From contig NZ_JALGQH010000006.1 in the NCBI RefSeq assembly GCF_022810305.1, positions 160,011-224,010 of the forward strand: DNA of 64,000 bases, given 5' to 3'. The stretch comes from Rhodococcus sp. ARC_M6 (GTDB lineage: Bacteria; Actinomycetota; Actinomycetes; Mycobacteriales; Mycobacteriaceae). The translations under genes and the position numbers were made by a program. Shown here one piece after another: positions 18,133 through 28,315 of this stretch. Numbering within the stretch: position 1 is the first letter of the stretch; the number at the start of each line of letters is the position of its first letter. The notes beneath the pieces are model-generated. The model did no database searches, was not told the DNA's origin, and worked only from the letters and a program-made list of their open reading frames with translations.

Positions 18133-18588
18133 TTACCTGACGGCGGCCGGCTGAAGCGCATCCCAACCCGCGACGGAACCGCCCAGTCTCTGAGCCAATG
18201 CAGCCATCCTCGATCGCTCTTGAGAACAGTGAAGTGCATCGAGTAGCTGGGTTCGTTCGAAGAGAACTCGCACCAGCCCGACGCCAGGCGGCTGAACGTC
18301 GAACTCCCTCGGAACGCCACGCCGGTAGCCGTCCCGCATGACAAACGTTTCGGCCTCCGCCACTGCCGCCTCCGGCAGGTCCAGATGGTGCCGAAGTACG
18401 GCTTCCCGCTCGGACTGCCATCGCGGTTCCTCAGCGCTCGCCCGCGCCAAAACAGTCGAGCATGCTTCGACGTCGTCGAAACCCGCGGCGACGATCTCCA
18501 GATCGGGCCGTGACGGATCGAGTGGTGCCGAAACTTTTCTGCTGAATATTCTCAGGAACCAAGGTCTACTCTGGTGCGTAGCTGCCAT
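18133..18588 (-). CDS. Conserved hypothetical protein
   Basis: A 151-aa soluble protein beginning [18 protein letters not shown], followed by a globular part with alternating strands and helices ([45 protein letters not shown]). I do not recognise a named family; an RraB-like fold is possible but unsupported by motifs. It lies divergent to ctaE with 128 bp between the starts. The ATG at 18588 is preferred over the open frame to 18630. Homologues appear next to ctaE in related genera. Confidence 0.55.
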   Translation of the reverse strand: MAATHQSRPWFLRIFSRKVSAPLDPSRPDLEIVAAGFDDVEACSTVLARASAEEPRWQSEREAVLRHHLDLPEAAVAEAETFVMRDGYRRGVPREFDVQPPGVGLVRVLFERTQLLDALHCSQERSRMAALAQRLGGSVAGWDALQPAAVR

Positions 18589-18716
18589 TGCGCCAGCATA
18601 TTCACAGACGCTCCACCAGCACCTACGCAACCCGAATCCGTGATCTCGGACCTAACGACGCGCCGATGGTGGACCCGAGTGGCCGTCTCTTACGACGAAG
18701 CGTCATACTTCTGTCT

Positions 18717-19331
18717 GTGACGAGCGCAGTAGGGACTTCAGGATCGGCAATCACCCAACGCGTGCACTCGCTGAACCGGCCAAATATGGTCAGCGTTGGC
18801 ACCATCGTGTGGTTGTCCAGTGAGCTCATGTTTTTCGCAGGGCTCTTCGCCATGTACTTCGTGGCACGGGCGCAGGCACCGGAAGGCCAATGGCCACCGG
18901 TCCCCACCCATTTGAACCTCTGGTTGGCGGTTCCGATCACACTCGTGCTGATCGCTTCCTCCTTTACATGCCAGATGGGTGTCTTCGCCGCTGAACGCGG
19001 CGATGTATTCGGCCTCCGCAGGTGGTACACGATCACCTTGGCAATGGGAACGTTCTTCGTCCTCGGCCAGGGCTACGAGTACATAACGCTGGTCGAACAC
19101 GGAACCACCATCTCGAGCAGCGTTTACGGCTCGGTGTTCTACATGACCACCGGCTTCCACGGCATGCACGTCATCGGCGGTCTCATCGCCTTCGTTTTCT
19201 TGATCGCACGTACCCGGGTCAGCAAATTTACGCCGGCTCAGGCAACAGCAGCGATCGTTGTTTCGTATTACTGGCATTTCGTGGACATCGTGTGGATCGC
19301 GCTGTTCGCCACGATTTATTTCATCCGTTAA
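18717..19331 (+). CDS. ctaE: Cytochrome aa3 oxidase subunit III
   Basis: It stabilises the oxidase core and proton uptake in the bcc-aa3 supercomplex. The 204-aa protein has five transmembrane helices and is nearly collinear with mycobacterial CtaE ([20 protein letters not shown] at the start; [19 protein letters not shown] at the end). The GTG at 18717 agrees with that N-terminus. No ribosome site is visible, and CATACT lies a few bases upstream, so a leaderless transcript is plausible. qcrC follows 63 bp downstream. Confidence 0.95.
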   Translation: MTSAVGTSGSAITQRVHSLNRPNMVSVGTIVWLSSELMFFAGLFAMYFVARAQAPEGQWPPVPTHLNLWLAVPITLVLIASSFTCQMGVFAAERGDVFGLRRWYTITLAMGTFFVLGQGYEYITLVEHGTTISSSVYGSVFYMTTGFHGMHVIGGLIAFVFLIARTRVSKFTPAQATAAIVVSYYWHFVDIVWIALFATIYFIR

Positions 19332-19394
19332 TCAGCTGAACGCCACAGGCAGCCCCTGACGTCCAGTCCGTCCCGACATACCAAAGGGATACAG

Positions 19395-20246
19395 ATGAGT
19401 TCATCCCCCCCTCCCACATCCGATACCACAGCGAATGCCGCGAAGACGCGTCGCCAGCGGAAAATCCGCCGACGCGTCACCGGAGCGCTCGTACTGATGA
19501 TGGGATTGATCAGCGCCGGCTTCCTTGCCTCCGCCCTGACACCCGCTCCGCAGGTTGCTACCGCCAGCGACGACACTGCCGCTCTCATTCGAGAGGGCAA
19601 GCAGTTGTACGACACGTCGTGCATCACTTGCCACGGCGCCAACCTTCAGGGTGTCGAGGACCGCGGTCCCAGCCTGATCGGCGTCGGCGAGGCAGCCGTG
19701 TACTTCCAGGTTTCGACCGGTCGTATGCCTGCAGCCCGCAACGAAGCCCAGGCTTCGCGTAAGGACCCCAAGTTCGACGCTTCACAGACCGACGCTCTGG
19801 GTGCATTCATCCAGGCAAACGGTGGCGGCCCGACGCTCATTCGTGACGAGAACGGCGAAATCGCTCAGTCCTCGCTGCGTGGTGGCGACATCGGCCGAGG
19901 CAGCGAGCTCTTCCGGCTCAACTGCGCGTCCTGCCATAACTTCACCGGTCGCGGTGGCGCACTGTCCTCGGGCAAGTACGCACCGGTCCTGGATCCGGCG
20001 AACGAGCAGCAGATTTATGCCGCTATGGTCACCGGCCCCCAGAACATGCCGAAGTTCTCCGATCGTCAGCTGACGCTCGAAGAAAAGAAAGACATCATCG
20101 CGTACGTGAAGTCCTCCGGTGAGGCCAAGAACCCCGGCGGTTACGGTCTCGGCGGCGTCGGTCCGGCCTCTGAAGGTCTCTTCATGTGGGCTGCCGGAAT
20201 CGTCGCTGTCGTTGGTGCAGCATTGTGGATCGGAGCAAGGTCATGA
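19395..20246 (+). CDS. qcrC: Menaquinol-cytochrome c reductase, diheme cytochrome c subunit
   Basis: It passes electrons from the Rieske centre to oxidase subunit II, replacing a soluble cytochrome c. The 283-aa protein has an N-terminal membrane segment (residues ~31-50), two c-type heme sites, CITCH (residue ~77) and CASCH (residue ~178), and a C-terminal transmembrane helix ([22 protein letters not shown]). Heme axial Met candidates lie in GRMPAARN and NMPKFSD. Its stop overlaps the qcrA start (ATGA), giving coupled translation with the Rieske subunit. Confidence 0.96.
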   Translation: MSSSPPPTSDTTANAAKTRRQRKIRRRVTGALVLMMGLISAGFLASALTPAPQVATASDDTAALIREGKQLYDTSCITCHGANLQGVEDRGPSLIGVGEAAVYFQVSTGRMPAARNEAQASRKDPKFDASQTDALGAFIQANGGGPTLIRDENGEIAQSSLRGGDIGRGSELFRLNCASCHNFTGRGGALSSGKYAPVLDPANEQQIYAAMVTGPQNMPKFSDRQLTLEEKKDIIAYVKSSGEAKNPGGYGLGGVGPASEGLFMWAAGIVAVVGAALWIGARS

Positions 20247-21385
20247 GCGACGCTGGCCAGCAGGGCGGCGATACGCCAAAGAAGTACACGGATGAGGAGC
20301 TCGACGCGATGTCTCGCGACGAGTTGGTCACCCTGGGTACCAATCTCGACGGCGTAGACATCGCCTTCCGCCGTAACCGTTGGTCGGTCGAAGGCACCAA
20401 GGCTGAGAAGCGCGCCGAGCGGAACGTTGCGTTCTGGTTCGGCCTCGCCGGTGTTTCAGCTATCGCGTTCATCGGAATTTACCTGTTCTGGCCCTGGCAG
20501 TACGCCGGTGCCGGAGACGCGGACTACGGCAAGTACAGCCTGTACACCCCGTTGATCGGACTCACCATGGGTCTCGCGATCCTCGGTGTCGGTATCGGCG
20601 CGGTGCAGTTCACCAAGAAGTTCATCCCCGAAGAGGTGTCCATTCAGGACCGCCACGACGGTGGATCCTCCGAGGTCGACCGCCGTACTCTTGTCGCTCA
20701 GCTCGGCGAGTCATTGGAATCGTCGACCATTCCCCGTCGCAAGGCCATCAAGCGCAGCTTGATGTTCGGTGGCGGTGCGCTCGGTGTCATGATGATCATG
20801 CCTCTCGGTGGACTCATCAAGAATCCGTGGGCCAAGGGCGACGACTCGCCACTGTGGGTGTCCGGATGGACCCCCAACTTCAAGGGCGAGACCATCTACC
20901 TCCGTCGTGACACCGGTCGCCCCGAGGACATCGTTCTCGTGCGTCCGGAGGATCTCGACGCCGGATCCATGGAAACGGTCTTCCCGTTCCGTGAATCCGA
21001 TCGCGGCGACGACCATGCGCTACTCGCAGCACTTCGCGGTATCCGCAACTCGGTCATGCTGATCCGCCTGCGCACGGAAGACACCGAACGTGTCACCAAG
21101 CGCAAGGGTCAGGAAAGCTTCAACTACGGCGACTACTTCGCGTACTCGAAGATCTGCACCCACCTGGGTTGCCCCACCTCGCTCTACGAACAGCAGAGCA
21201 ACCGTATTCTGTGCCCCTGCCACCAGTCGCAGTTCGATGCACTGCAGTACGGCAAGCCGATCTTCGGTCCCGCTGCTCGCGCACTTCCGCAGTTGCCTAT
21301 TACAGTGAACGAAGAGGGCTTCCTGGTCGCCGATGGTGACTTCATCGAAGCACTCGGCCCGGCATTTTGGGAGCGTCGACCGTGA
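20243..21385 (+). CDS. qcrA: Menaquinol-cytochrome c reductase, Rieske iron-sulfur subunit
   Basis: It carries the 2Fe-2S cluster that oxidises menaquinol. The 380-aa protein has three transmembrane helices (residues ~55-75, ~100-120 and ~175-195), unlike the single one in proteobacteria. The cluster ligands are in CTHLGCPTS and CPCHQSQFD at the C-terminal end. The ATG at 20243 overlaps the qcrC stop. The qcrB GTG in turn overlaps the stop of this gene (GTGA). Confidence 0.95.
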   Translation: MSDAGQQGGDTPKKYTDEELDAMSRDELVTLGTNLDGVDIAFRRNRWSVEGTKAEKRAERNVAFWFGLAGVSAIAFIGIYLFWPWQYAGAGDADYGKYSLYTPLIGLTMGLAILGVGIGAVQFTKKFIPEEVSIQDRHDGGSSEVDRRTLVAQLGESLESSTIPRRKAIKRSLMFGGGALGVMMIMPLGGLIKNPWAKGDDSPLWVSGWTPNFKGETIYLRRDTGRPEDIVLVRPEDLDAGSMETVFPFRESDRGDDHALLAALRGIRNSVMLIRLRTEDTERVTKRKGQESFNYGDYFAYSKICTHLGCPTSLYEQQSNRILCPCHQSQFDALQYGKPIFGPAARALPQLPITVNEEGFLVADGDFIEALGPAFWERRP

Positions 21386-23049
21386 CCACAACCACCACAA
21401 AACCATCCAAGATTGCGGCAGCCGCAGCTGGTCAAGCAGAGGCAGTGGATTCCCGCTACCACCTTGCAGCAGGCATGCGCCGGCAGATCAACAAGGTCTT
21501 CCCGACGCACTGGTCCTTCATGCTCGGCGAGATCGCGCTCTACAGCTTCGTGATCCTGCTGATCTCCGGTGTGTTCCTGACGCTGTTCTTCGATCCGTCG
21601 ATGGCACACGTCGTTTACCAGGGCGCATACCAGCCGCTTCGCGGCGTGACCATGTCACGCGCTTACGAGACCACCCTGAACATCTCGTTCGAGGTTCGCG
21701 GCGGTCTCTTCGTTCGCCAGATTCACCACTGGGCAGCATTGATGTTCGCTGCCTCGATCGTCGTGCACCTCGCTCGCATCTTCTTCACCGGCGCATTCCG
21801 TCGTCCGCGTGAAGCGAACTGGGTCATCGGCTGCTTGCTGCTGGTCCTGGCGATGTTCGAAGGCTTCTTCGGCTACACCATCCCCGATGACCTTCTTTCC
21901 GGTACCGGCCTCCGCGCCGCATTCGGTGGCATCACGATGAGTATTCCGGTCGTGGGCACCTGGATGCACTGGATGATCTTCGACGGCGATTTCCCCGGCG
22001 ATCTCATCATCCCGCGCCTCTACGTTGCACACGTGCTGCTGTTCCCGGGCATCATCTTGGCTTTGATCGCCGGCCACCTCGCGTTGGTCTGGTACCAGAA
22101 GCACACGCAGTTCCCCGGCCCCGGACGCACGGAAGAGAACGTCGTCGGCGTTCGCATTCTCCCGGTCTTCGCAATGAAGGGTGGCGCGTTCTTCGCCATC
22201 ACCTTCGGTATTCTCGCGCTGCTGGGTGGTCTGTTCCAGATCAACCCGGTGTGGAATATCGGCCCGTACAATCCATCTCAGGTCTCGGCTGGTTCCCAGC
22301 CCGATATCTACATGATGTGGACGGACGGCCTCGCTCGACTGTGGCCTGCGTGGGAGATCTACCTGTTCGACCGCTACACAATCCCCGCAGTGTTTGCCGT
22401 TGCCCTCATCATGGGTCTCGTCTTCGGTCTGCTGTTCGCGTACCCGTGGATCGAGAAGCGCCTTACCGGCGACGATGCGCACCACAACATCCTGCAGCGT
22501 CCCCGCGACGTACCGGTGCGTACCGCTATCGGCGCAATGGCAATCATGTTCTACGTTGTCCTGACAGTGTCCTGTATCAACGACATCATCGCGTACCACC
22601 TGCATATCTCGTTGAACGCAATGACGTGGATGGGCCGTATCGGCATGGTCATCCTTCCGCCCATCGCGTACTTCGTGACGTACCGGTTCTGCATCGGCCT
22701 GCAGCGCAGTGACCGTGCAGTCCTCGAGCACGGCATCGAGACCGGCATCATCAAGCGGATGCCGAACGGCCAGTACATCGAAATCCACCAGCCGCTCGGA
22801 CCCGTCGACGATCACGGACACCCGATCCCCCTCGAGTACCAGGGTGCAGCTGTTCCGAAGAAGATGAACAAGCTCGGCCTGGCCGGCAAGCCCGGCTCCG
22901 GTAGCTTGACCAAGGCTGACCCGGTGGAAGAGAGCGAAGCTCTCGAAGCCGCAGAGCATGCGGCCGAGCATGAGCAGCTTCAGACTCTGCTCGACTACCA
23001 GAACCGCACACACGGCAAGACAGACGGTTCCAGTGGAGAACTCCACTAG
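21382..23049 (+). CDS. qcrB: Menaquinol-cytochrome c reductase, cytochrome b subunit
   Basis: It holds hemes bL and bH and the quinol site in the membrane. The 555-aa protein keeps mycobacterial QcrB blocks such as [30 protein letters not shown] with heme-ligand histidines, VAHVLLFPG and [12 protein letters not shown] (second pair), and the QINPVW region near the Qo site. About eight core helices are followed by extra C-terminal membrane segments and a cytoplasmic tail ending in an Ala/Glu-rich stretch. This is the target family of imidazopyridine drugs such as Q203. The GTG at 21382 is fixed by the overlap with qcrA. Confidence 0.96.
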   Translation: MTTTTTKPSKIAAAAAGQAEAVDSRYHLAAGMRRQINKVFPTHWSFMLGEIALYSFVILLISGVFLTLFFDPSMAHVVYQGAYQPLRGVTMSRAYETTLNISFEVRGGLFVRQIHHWAALMFAASIVVHLARIFFTGAFRRPREANWVIGCLLLVLAMFEGFFGYTIPDDLLSGTGLRAAFGGITMSIPVVGTWMHWMIFDGDFPGDLIIPRLYVAHVLLFPGIILALIAGHLALVWYQKHTQFPGPGRTEENVVGVRILPVFAMKGGAFFAITFGILALLGGLFQINPVWNIGPYNPSQVSAGSQPDIYMMWTDGLARLWPAWEIYLFDRYTIPAVFAVALIMGLVFGLLFAYPWIEKRLTGDDAHHNILQRPRDVPVRTAIGAMAIMFYVVLTVSCINDIIAYHLHISLNAMTWMGRIGMVILPPIAYFVTYRFCIGLQRSDRAVLEHGIETGIIKRMPNGQYIEIHQPLGPVDDHGHPIPLEYQGAAVPKKMNKLGLAGKPGSGSLTKADPVEESEALEAAEHAAEHEQLQTLLDYQNRTHGKTDGSSGELH

Positions 23050-23065
23050 AACTTGAGCAACAAAG

Positions 23066-23105
23066 CAATGAGGCCCCGCACCGATTTCGGTGCGGGGCCT
23101 CATTG
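23066..23105 (+). terminator. Terminator of the ctaE-qcrCAB operon
   Basis: Arms CAATGAGGCCCCGCACCGA and its complement pair over 19 bp with a two-base loop, 17 bases after the qcrB stop. Confidence 0.88.
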
Positions 23106-23120
23106 CGTTGTCCTCCTCCG

Positions 23121-23657
23121 TCACATCTGGATTGCCCATATGTAGACACGTCTCCCCTGGTCCACTGCTGGGTTCCACACACCTCGCAAAAAACCCTGAC
23201 CCGTCATCGGAGACTCGCCCGACATCAAGTTCGACGACGGTACCGGACGATATTCCGGCGGTATCTGACCAAAATCATGGGCCACCGCGGGCCCGCAGGA
23301 CGTCAAACCAGCGTCGGCGCGAAGTTCCTCGACTCGCGCACGTGAACTCGACTCGATAACCAGGTACGCGCTCGAGTCGGGGAAGGAACTGTAGTGCTTG
23401 GTGTACAAGAGCGTGTCGGCGTTTGTCAGATGTAAGCCGAGGTCGGTTGCCAGCGACTCTGCGGCCTTCTCGGCTGACCGTGCGTCCATCCAACGGTAGA
23501 GCGGCGGGCCTCCAAACCCGAGAGCTGGCGCACCCACAACAACACCGGCAACAACAACGCACGTCCACAGTCGCCTGGACCGCTTCGGGAACCGAGTCAC
23601 AGTTCGGGGAACCGAGTCGTTTTCCGCACCAACCTCAGATCGCGAACACCGTCTCAT
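23121..23657 (-). CDS. Hypothetical membrane-anchored protein
   Basis: A 178-aa protein with a basic N-terminus (FPKRSRRLWT), one transmembrane segment (residues ~31-50) and an external domain that may hold strands around YSSFPDSSAYLVIESSS. It ends QGRRVYIWAIQM. I recognise no family. The start ATG at 23657 overlaps the end of the ABM gene by 23 bases, so the two are likely cotranscribed. Confidence 0.5.
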   Translation of the reverse strand: MRRCSRSEVGAENDSVPRTVTRFPKRSRRLWTCVVVAGVVVGAPALGFGGPPLYRWMDARSAEKAAESLATDLGLHLTNADTLLYTKHYSSFPDSSAYLVIESSSRARVEELRADAGLTSCGPAVAHDFGQIPPEYRPVPSSNLMSGESPMTGQGFLRGVWNPAVDQGRRVYIWAIQM

Positions 23658-23931
23658 AGTGCTCTACGGTCGGGAATGGACTGTAGAACCTGTGGAGGAG
23701 CTCTCGCCAACGTTCGTAGCCCTCAGACTGTCTGAATCCCTCTGTATGCGCCTCGAGGCTCTCCCACTCCACGAGCAACAGGTACCGCTCCGGCGACTCC
23801 AGGCAATGCGAGAGGCGAAGTCGAATGAACCCCGGTACCGCCGCAATGATCCCCTTGGCCGTGTCGAAAGCAGCCTCGAACTCCGCGGAAAGTTTCGGAT
23901 CAACCTGCAGGAGCGCATGTTCAAGGATCAT
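23635..23931 (-). CDS. Antibiotic biosynthesis monooxygenase (ABM) domain protein
   Basis: A 98-aa dimeric alpha+beta-barrel protein. The pattern ILEHALLQVDPKLSAEFEAAF, VPGFIRLRLSHCLESPERYLLLVEWES and SEGYERWRELLHRFY is typical of the ABM family, which includes heme-degrading and quinone monooxygenases as well as non-enzymatic members. The ATG at 23931 is chosen because the conserved strand begins directly there. It is divergent from the ArsR gene; the palindrome between them may control both. Confidence 0.8.
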   Translation of the reverse strand: MILEHALLQVDPKLSAEFEAAFDTAKGIIAAVPGFIRLRLSHCLESPERYLLLVEWESLEAHTEGFRQSEGYERWRELLHRFYSPFPTVEHYETVFAI

Positions 23932-24034
23932 TCCTGAAGTGTGACACACGGCGGCGCACACTCCCCTAGCTGCGACATCCAAGGCACCGAACAAGACCCT
24001 TCGAACCAATACTCACATGCAACTCCAAAACACT

Positions 24035-24048
24035 TGCCGATATCGGCA
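24035..24048. promoter_or_regulatory. Perfect palindrome, likely ArsR operator
   Basis: TGCCGATATCGGCA is a fully symmetric 14-mer ending 13 bases before the ArsR start codon and about 100 bases before the divergent ABM gene. The place and symmetry fit an autoregulatory operator. Confidence 0.6.
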
Positions 24049-24061
24049 TATGTTTGTTGTC

Positions 24062-24403
24062 ATGGCACGAGCAGCAACCACGTCGGACGTCTTCAACGCA
24101 ATCGCCGAACCCCGGCGTCGGGAGATCCTTGTCCTGCTACGAGCGGGCGAGCGGCCGGTGACCGAGGTTGCCGAGGAGCTGGGGATGACGCAACCGGGTG
24201 CGTCCAAGCACCTGCGAGTACTGCGCGAGGTCGGGCTGGTGCGCGATCACAGGGCGGGCAAGCAGCGCCTGTACGGCCTTGACGCCCATGGGCTGCGAGC
24301 GGTTCATGAGTGGACCGGCGGGTTCGAGCAGTTCTGGAGCGAGAGTTTCGATCGGCTGGACGCATACGTGCAAGAACTCAAACAGGAAAGGCAGGAGGAG
24401 TAA
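24062..24403 (+). CDS. ArsR/SmtB family transcriptional regulator
   Basis: A 113-aa winged-helix repressor. It begins ATTSDVFNAIAEPRRREILVLL, has the recognition helix GMTQPGASKHLRVLREVGLV and the wing RAGKQRLYGLDAHGL, and ends in a helical tail EQFWSESFDRLDAYVQEL. Metal-binding cysteines are absent, so it belongs to the metal-independent branch that normally lies upstream of an SRPBCC/AHSA1 gene. That partner is missing here: only a 40-codon open frame (24407-24529) running into the terminator follows. The ATG at 24062 matches homologues. Confidence 0.88.
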   Translation: MARAATTSDVFNAIAEPRRREILVLLRAGERPVTEVAEELGMTQPGASKHLRVLREVGLVRDHRAGKQRLYGLDAHGLRAVHEWTGGFEQFWSESFDRLDAYVQELKQERQEE

Positions 24404-24481
24404 CTGATGGATTCAACGGGCTCGGAAATGTCGAGCGCGGTACTCCTCGGGGCTAGCTGCACTTCTACATGGCAACGCACA

Positions 24482-24519
24482 AAAGAGGCGCCGAGCCCTT
24501 ACGGGTTCGGCGCCTCTTT
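24482..24519 (-). terminator. Terminator of the ctaC-ctaF operon
   Basis: Arms AAAGAGGCGCCGAGCCC and GGGTTCGGCGCCTCTTT pair with one G-U. On the minus strand a short T run follows. Confidence 0.85.
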
Positions 24520-24534
24520 CGAGAGCTGACTGAG

Positions 24535-24951
24535 CTAGTGCTTTTCTGGTCCAACGTGGTACTCGAACACGAGGCCTGCAGACGCTGCGATGATGCAGAT
24601 GACTCCAACCGCGATCATCCAGGGCTGGAAGAACGCAAGCGAGACGGCTGCGATGGCGGCAGCAGCAGCCAGCAGGACAGGCCAGAAGCTACCGGGGCTG
24701 AAGAAGCCCAGCTCTCCCGAACCATCCGAGATTTCAGCGTCGTCATAGTCTTCCGGACGTGTGTCCAGTCGACGAGCGACAAAGCGGAAATAGGTTCCCA
24801 CGATGAGTGTCAGTCCTGCGGACAGGACGATGGCCGTGAGTCCGGCCCATTCGATTCCTGTACGAGAGAGCGCGGTGAACACTCCATAGATGATCGCGAC
24901 GAGAATGAAGAAAACCGTCAGGATCTCGAAGAGCTTGGCTTCGATCTTCAT
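24535..24951 (-). CDS. ctaF: Cytochrome c oxidase subunit IV (actinobacterial type)
   Basis: A small accessory subunit of the aa3 oxidase. The 138-aa protein has four hydrophobic helices (residues ~7-27, 35-58, 87-107 and 110-130), and the linker [27 protein letters not shown] is the signature of this actinobacterial family (Rv2199c). It follows ctaC on the same strand with 39 bases between. Confidence 0.93.
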   Translation of the reverse strand: MKIEAKLFEILTVFFILVAIIYGVFTALSRTGIEWAGLTAIVLSAGLTLIVGTYFRFVARRLDTRPEDYDDAEISDGSGELGFFSPGSFWPVLLAAAAAIAAVSLAFFQPWMIAVGVICIIAASAGLVFEYHVGPEKH

Positions 24952-24990
24952 ATCAGCACTTGTCCTTGTTCAGTGAAGAGGCTGGCCGGC

Positions 24991-26049
24991 TCAGTTGCCT
25001 GCAGTAGCGACGGTTGCCTGACGGTACTCGCGGTCGGTGTTGAACGGCGTGGTCGACGTTGCCACCGGCGACTGACCGATTGCCGACAATGCCTCAGCGG
25101 TGCTCAGACCGCCATTGCCCTCGGCGTCACCCTTACGCAGTTCGATGTACTTGGCGAAGTCTGCCGGCGATACCGCACGGACCTCGAAGTTCATCATGGC
25201 GTGGAAGGTGCCACACATTTCGGCACAACGCCCGACAAATGCGCCTTCCTTCTCGATCTCACTGATCTGGAAGATGTTGTCGGAGTGGTTCTGCTTCGGG
25301 TTCGGCATAACGTCACGCTTGAACAGGAACTCGGGAACCCAGAACGCGTGAATCACGTCGGAGGATGCAAGTTCGAACTGAATGCGCTTGCCTGTCGGCA
25401 GAACGAGGATCGGGATTTCGGAACTGGATCCGACGGTCTCGATCTTGTCGTAATGCAGGTAACTCAGATCCTGGACACTGTCGCCGTGAATCGGCCCGGG
25501 AATAACCTTGCCGTGTTCGTCGATAGTTGAACCATCGAGCTTTGCAGCTTCTTCGGCTTCAGCGTCGATGCCGTTGTACTTGGCAGTTCCGTCGCCCAGC
25601 TCGATTGAGCGGTAGCCGAACTTCCAGTTCCACTGGAATGCCGTGACGTCGACGACGACGTCAGGGTTTTCCGTCCTCTCCAGAACCTTGTTCTGGACGA
25701 TGATGGTGAAGTAGAAGAGAACCGCGATGATGACGAAGGGAACTGCCGTGTAACCGAGTTCGAGGGGCACGTTGTATGCCGTCTGACGCGGGAACTCAGG
25801 CGAGTCCTTCTTCTTGCGGTGGAAGATGACGGCCCAGAAGACCAATCCCCACACCAGAACACCCATGACGAGGGCGGCAACTACCGACCACGTCCACAGC
25901 TCTCGCATGCTCTTCGCCTCAGGAGTAATGCCCGAGGGCCACCCGAAACGGAGCACTTCATTGTCGATGGAGCAACCCGACAGCAGCAAGGCAGCAATGC
26001 CCAAAGTTACTGCCAGCCCCGCTCGCCGAAGGATCCGACCTTGCGCCAC
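24991..26049 (-). CDS. ctaC: Cytochrome c oxidase subunit II, lipoprotein with CuA centre
   Basis: It receives electrons from QcrC at the dinuclear CuA site. The 352-aa protein starts with a lipoprotein signal (LLLSGC), then has two transmembrane helices and the cupredoxin domain. CuA ligands are visible: His in SSDVIHAFWVP and GRCAEMCGTFHAMM with two Cys, His and Met. An insertion with an acidic segment (DAEAEEAAKLDGS) is typical of actinobacteria. The GTG at 26049 is chosen because AGGAAGG lies seven bases upstream; the earlier GTG at 26055 is too close to that site. It is divergent from asnB. Confidence 0.94.
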   Translation of the reverse strand: MAQGRILRRAGLAVTLGIAALLLSGCSIDNEVLRFGWPSGITPEAKSMRELWTWSVVAALVMGVLVWGLVFWAVIFHRKKKDSPEFPRQTAYNVPLELGYTAVPFVIIAVLFYFTIIVQNKVLERTENPDVVVDVTAFQWNWKFGYRSIELGDGTAKYNGIDAEAEEAAKLDGSTIDEHGKVIPGPIHGDSVQDLSYLHYDKIETVGSSSEIPILVLPTGKRIQFELASSDVIHAFWVPEFLFKRDVMPNPKQNHSDNIFQISEIEKEGAFVGRCAEMCGTFHAMMNFEVRAVSPADFAKYIELRKGDAEGNGGLSTAEALSAIGQSPVATSTTPFNTDREYRQATVATAGN

Positions 26050-26310
26050 GTTCACGCCTTCCTGATCGCCACAAAATTCAACTAGGGCACCTCGAAGGGA
26101 AGGCCCAATTACTACGCAGCGTAGACCAAAGGTGGGCGGTATCCATCCCCGGGTCCTCAGCCGTGTCGCGTCGGACGTCACACAAATCTCTCAGGCGCAG
26201 CTCAGGAACTGGTCAGCCGTCGCAAGCGACCTACATCACTGCAATTCGATCGGTCACGATCGGCACAGCCTCGGATCTGCGGCATACTTTCGGGAAGAGT
26301 TCGTTGACCT

Positions 26311-26335
26311 CTCCCGGACGCGTGTTGTCCGGGAG
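26311..26335 (+). promoter_or_regulatory. Hairpin in the leader of asnB
   Basis: CTCCCGGAC and GTCCGGGAG pair around GCGTGTT, about 40 bases before the asnB GTG. No T run follows, so it is not a normal terminator. The rest of the 327-bp ctaC-asnB divergent gap (26050-26376) shows no other gene; it must hold both promoters. Confidence 0.4.
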
Positions 26336-26376
26336 CCTTCTGCAATAAAAAATTCTGAATCGAGGAACCGGACACT

Positions 26377-28302
26377 GTGTGTGGACTGCTCGGGCTACTG
26401 ACATCTGGCGGAACCAGCGACGACGCCGTCGCTCAGGTCGACCAGGCGATGCACTGCCTGCGTCACCGTGGACCCGACGAACATGGGACATGGCATGACG
26501 ACCACCTCGTCTTCGGTTTCAATCGCCTGTCGATCATCGACATCGAACACTCGCATCAGCCGTTGCGGTGGGGGCCGCCGGAAAATCCTGAGCGCTATGC
26601 GCTGACGTTCAACGGCGAGATCTACAATTACCTGGAGATCCGGGCCGAGCTCGCCAAGGAACACGACGCCAAGTTCTTCACCGAGGGCGACTCCGAGTCC
26701 ATCGTCGCGGCGTTCCACTATTGGGGCGAAGCCGCAGTCCAACGACTGCGCGGCATGTTCGCATTCGCAATCTGGGACACCGAGACGCGTGAACTGTTCA
26801 TCGCGCGAGATCAGTTCGGCATCAAGCCGTTGTTCATCGCGACCGGACCCGGCGGCACTGCGTTCGGTAGCGAGAAGAAGAGCCTCCTCGAGTTGACGGA
26901 CTTGATCGGAATCGACACCGAATTGGATCCGCGTGCGATCGAGCACTACACGGTCCTGCAGTACGTTCCGGAACCGGAGACGCTTCACAAGGAGATCCGT
27001 CGTCTCGAATCCGGCTGTTTCGCGCGGGTCCGTCCCGGCGAGAAGCTCCAGATCACGCGGTACTTCACACCCAAGTTCCCGGCCAAGCCGTTCGCTCCGG
27101 GTACGGAGAAGGCTCGGTACAAGGAAATTGCCGACGCCCTCGAAGACTCCGTCGCCAAGCACATGCGCGCCGACGTCACCGTCGGATCATTCCTCTCCGG
27201 TGGCATCGACTCGACGGCTATCGCCGCGCTCGCAATCCGCCACAATCCCAACCTGATCACTTTCACGACGGGTTTCGAGCGCGACGGTTACTCCGAGATC
27301 GACGTCGCAGCCGAGTCGGCCGAGGCTATCGGCGCCCGGCATGTGGTCAAGGTGGTCTCCCCCGCCGAGTTTGCCGCCGCCATCCCCGAGATCGTCTGGT
27401 ACCTCGACGATCCGGTCGCGGATCCGGCATTGATCCCGCTGTGGTTCATCGCGAAGGAAGCCCGCAAGCACGTCAAGGTCGTCCTGTCCGGCGAAGGCGC
27501 GGATGAACTGTTCGGCGGCTACACGATCTATCGTGAACCGTTGTCCCTCAAGCCTTTCGAGTACCTTCCGCAAGGATTACGTCGAGCGGCCGGGAAGCTG
27601 TCCGAGCGCATCCCCGACGGAACTCGCGGCAAGAGCTTGCTCAACCGTGGATCGTTGACGTTGGAAGAGCGGTACTACGGCAACGCCCGCAGCTTCAACG
27701 ACGCTCAACTGCGTGCCGTTCTGCGCGATTTCCGCCCCGAGTGGACGCATCAGGACGTGACAGCGCCGATCTACGCTCAGTCTCGCGATTGGGATCCGGT
27801 AGCGCGTATGCAGCACCTGGACCTGTTCACGTGGCTGCGCGGAGACATCCTCGTCAAGGCCGACAAGATGACCATGGCAAACTCTCTCGAGTTGCGTGTC
27901 CCGTTCCTCGATTCCGAGGTCTTCGACGTCGCGTCGCGGGTACCGCTGGACCAGAAGATCACCAAGGACACCACGAAGTACGCGCTACGTCAGGCGCTCG
28001 AAGGCATTGTCCCGCATCATGTTCTGCATCGGGCCAAGCTCGGGTTCCCGGTGCCGCTTCGCCACTGGCTGCGTGGAACGGAACTCTTCGACTGGGCGCA
28101 CCTGCAAATCGAAGAATCGGGCACCGACCACATCTTCGACAAGGCCGCGGTCGCAAAGATGCTCAATGACCACCGCGCCGGCGTCTCCGATCACAGTCGC
28201 CGATTGTGGACTGTGCTGACCTTCATGGTCTGGCACGGAATCTTCGTGGAGAAGCGCATTGTTCCGCAGATCCAGGAACCGGTGTATCCGGTCAACATCT
28301 AG
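26377..28302 (+). CDS. asnB: Asparagine synthase (glutamine-hydrolysing)
   Basis: It makes asparagine from aspartate, glutamine and ATP; in corynebacteria and mycobacteria the LtsA/AsnB type also affects wall amidation and drug resistance. The 641-aa protein begins CGLLGLL, placing the nucleophile Cys at position 2 after the GTG start. It has the glutaminase blocks RHRGPDEHGTW, FNGEIYN and EGDSESI, and the synthetase P-loop GSFLSGGIDSTAIAALA with LSGEGADELFGGY. Its place next to the oxidase subunit II gene equals Rv2201. Confidence 0.94.
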   Translation: MCGLLGLLTSGGTSDDAVAQVDQAMHCLRHRGPDEHGTWHDDHLVFGFNRLSIIDIEHSHQPLRWGPPENPERYALTFNGEIYNYLEIRAELAKEHDAKFFTEGDSESIVAAFHYWGEAAVQRLRGMFAFAIWDTETRELFIARDQFGIKPLFIATGPGGTAFGSEKKSLLELTDLIGIDTELDPRAIEHYTVLQYVPEPETLHKEIRRLESGCFARVRPGEKLQITRYFTPKFPAKPFAPGTEKARYKEIADALEDSVAKHMRADVTVGSFLSGGIDSTAIAALAIRHNPNLITFTTGFERDGYSEIDVAAESAEAIGARHVVKVVSPAEFAAAIPEIVWYLDDPVADPALIPLWFIAKEARKHVKVVLSGEGADELFGGYTIYREPLSLKPFEYLPQGLRRAAGKLSERIPDGTRGKSLLNRGSLTLEERYYGNARSFNDAQLRAVLRDFRPEWTHQDVTAPIYAQSRDWDPVARMQHLDLFTWLRGDILVKADKMTMANSLELRVPFLDSEVFDVASRVPLDQKITKDTTKYALRQALEGIVPHHVLHRAKLGFPVPLRHWLRGTELFDWAHLQIEESGTDHIFDKAAVAKMLNDHRAGVSDHSRRLWTVLTFMVWHGIFVEKRIVPQIQEPVYPVNI

Positions 28303-28315
28303 AGACCTCGCGTAA

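Noticed and set aside
21655..23178. A 507-codon minus-strand frame
   Set aside because: It is antisense to qcrB, with no recognisable motif or ribosome site.
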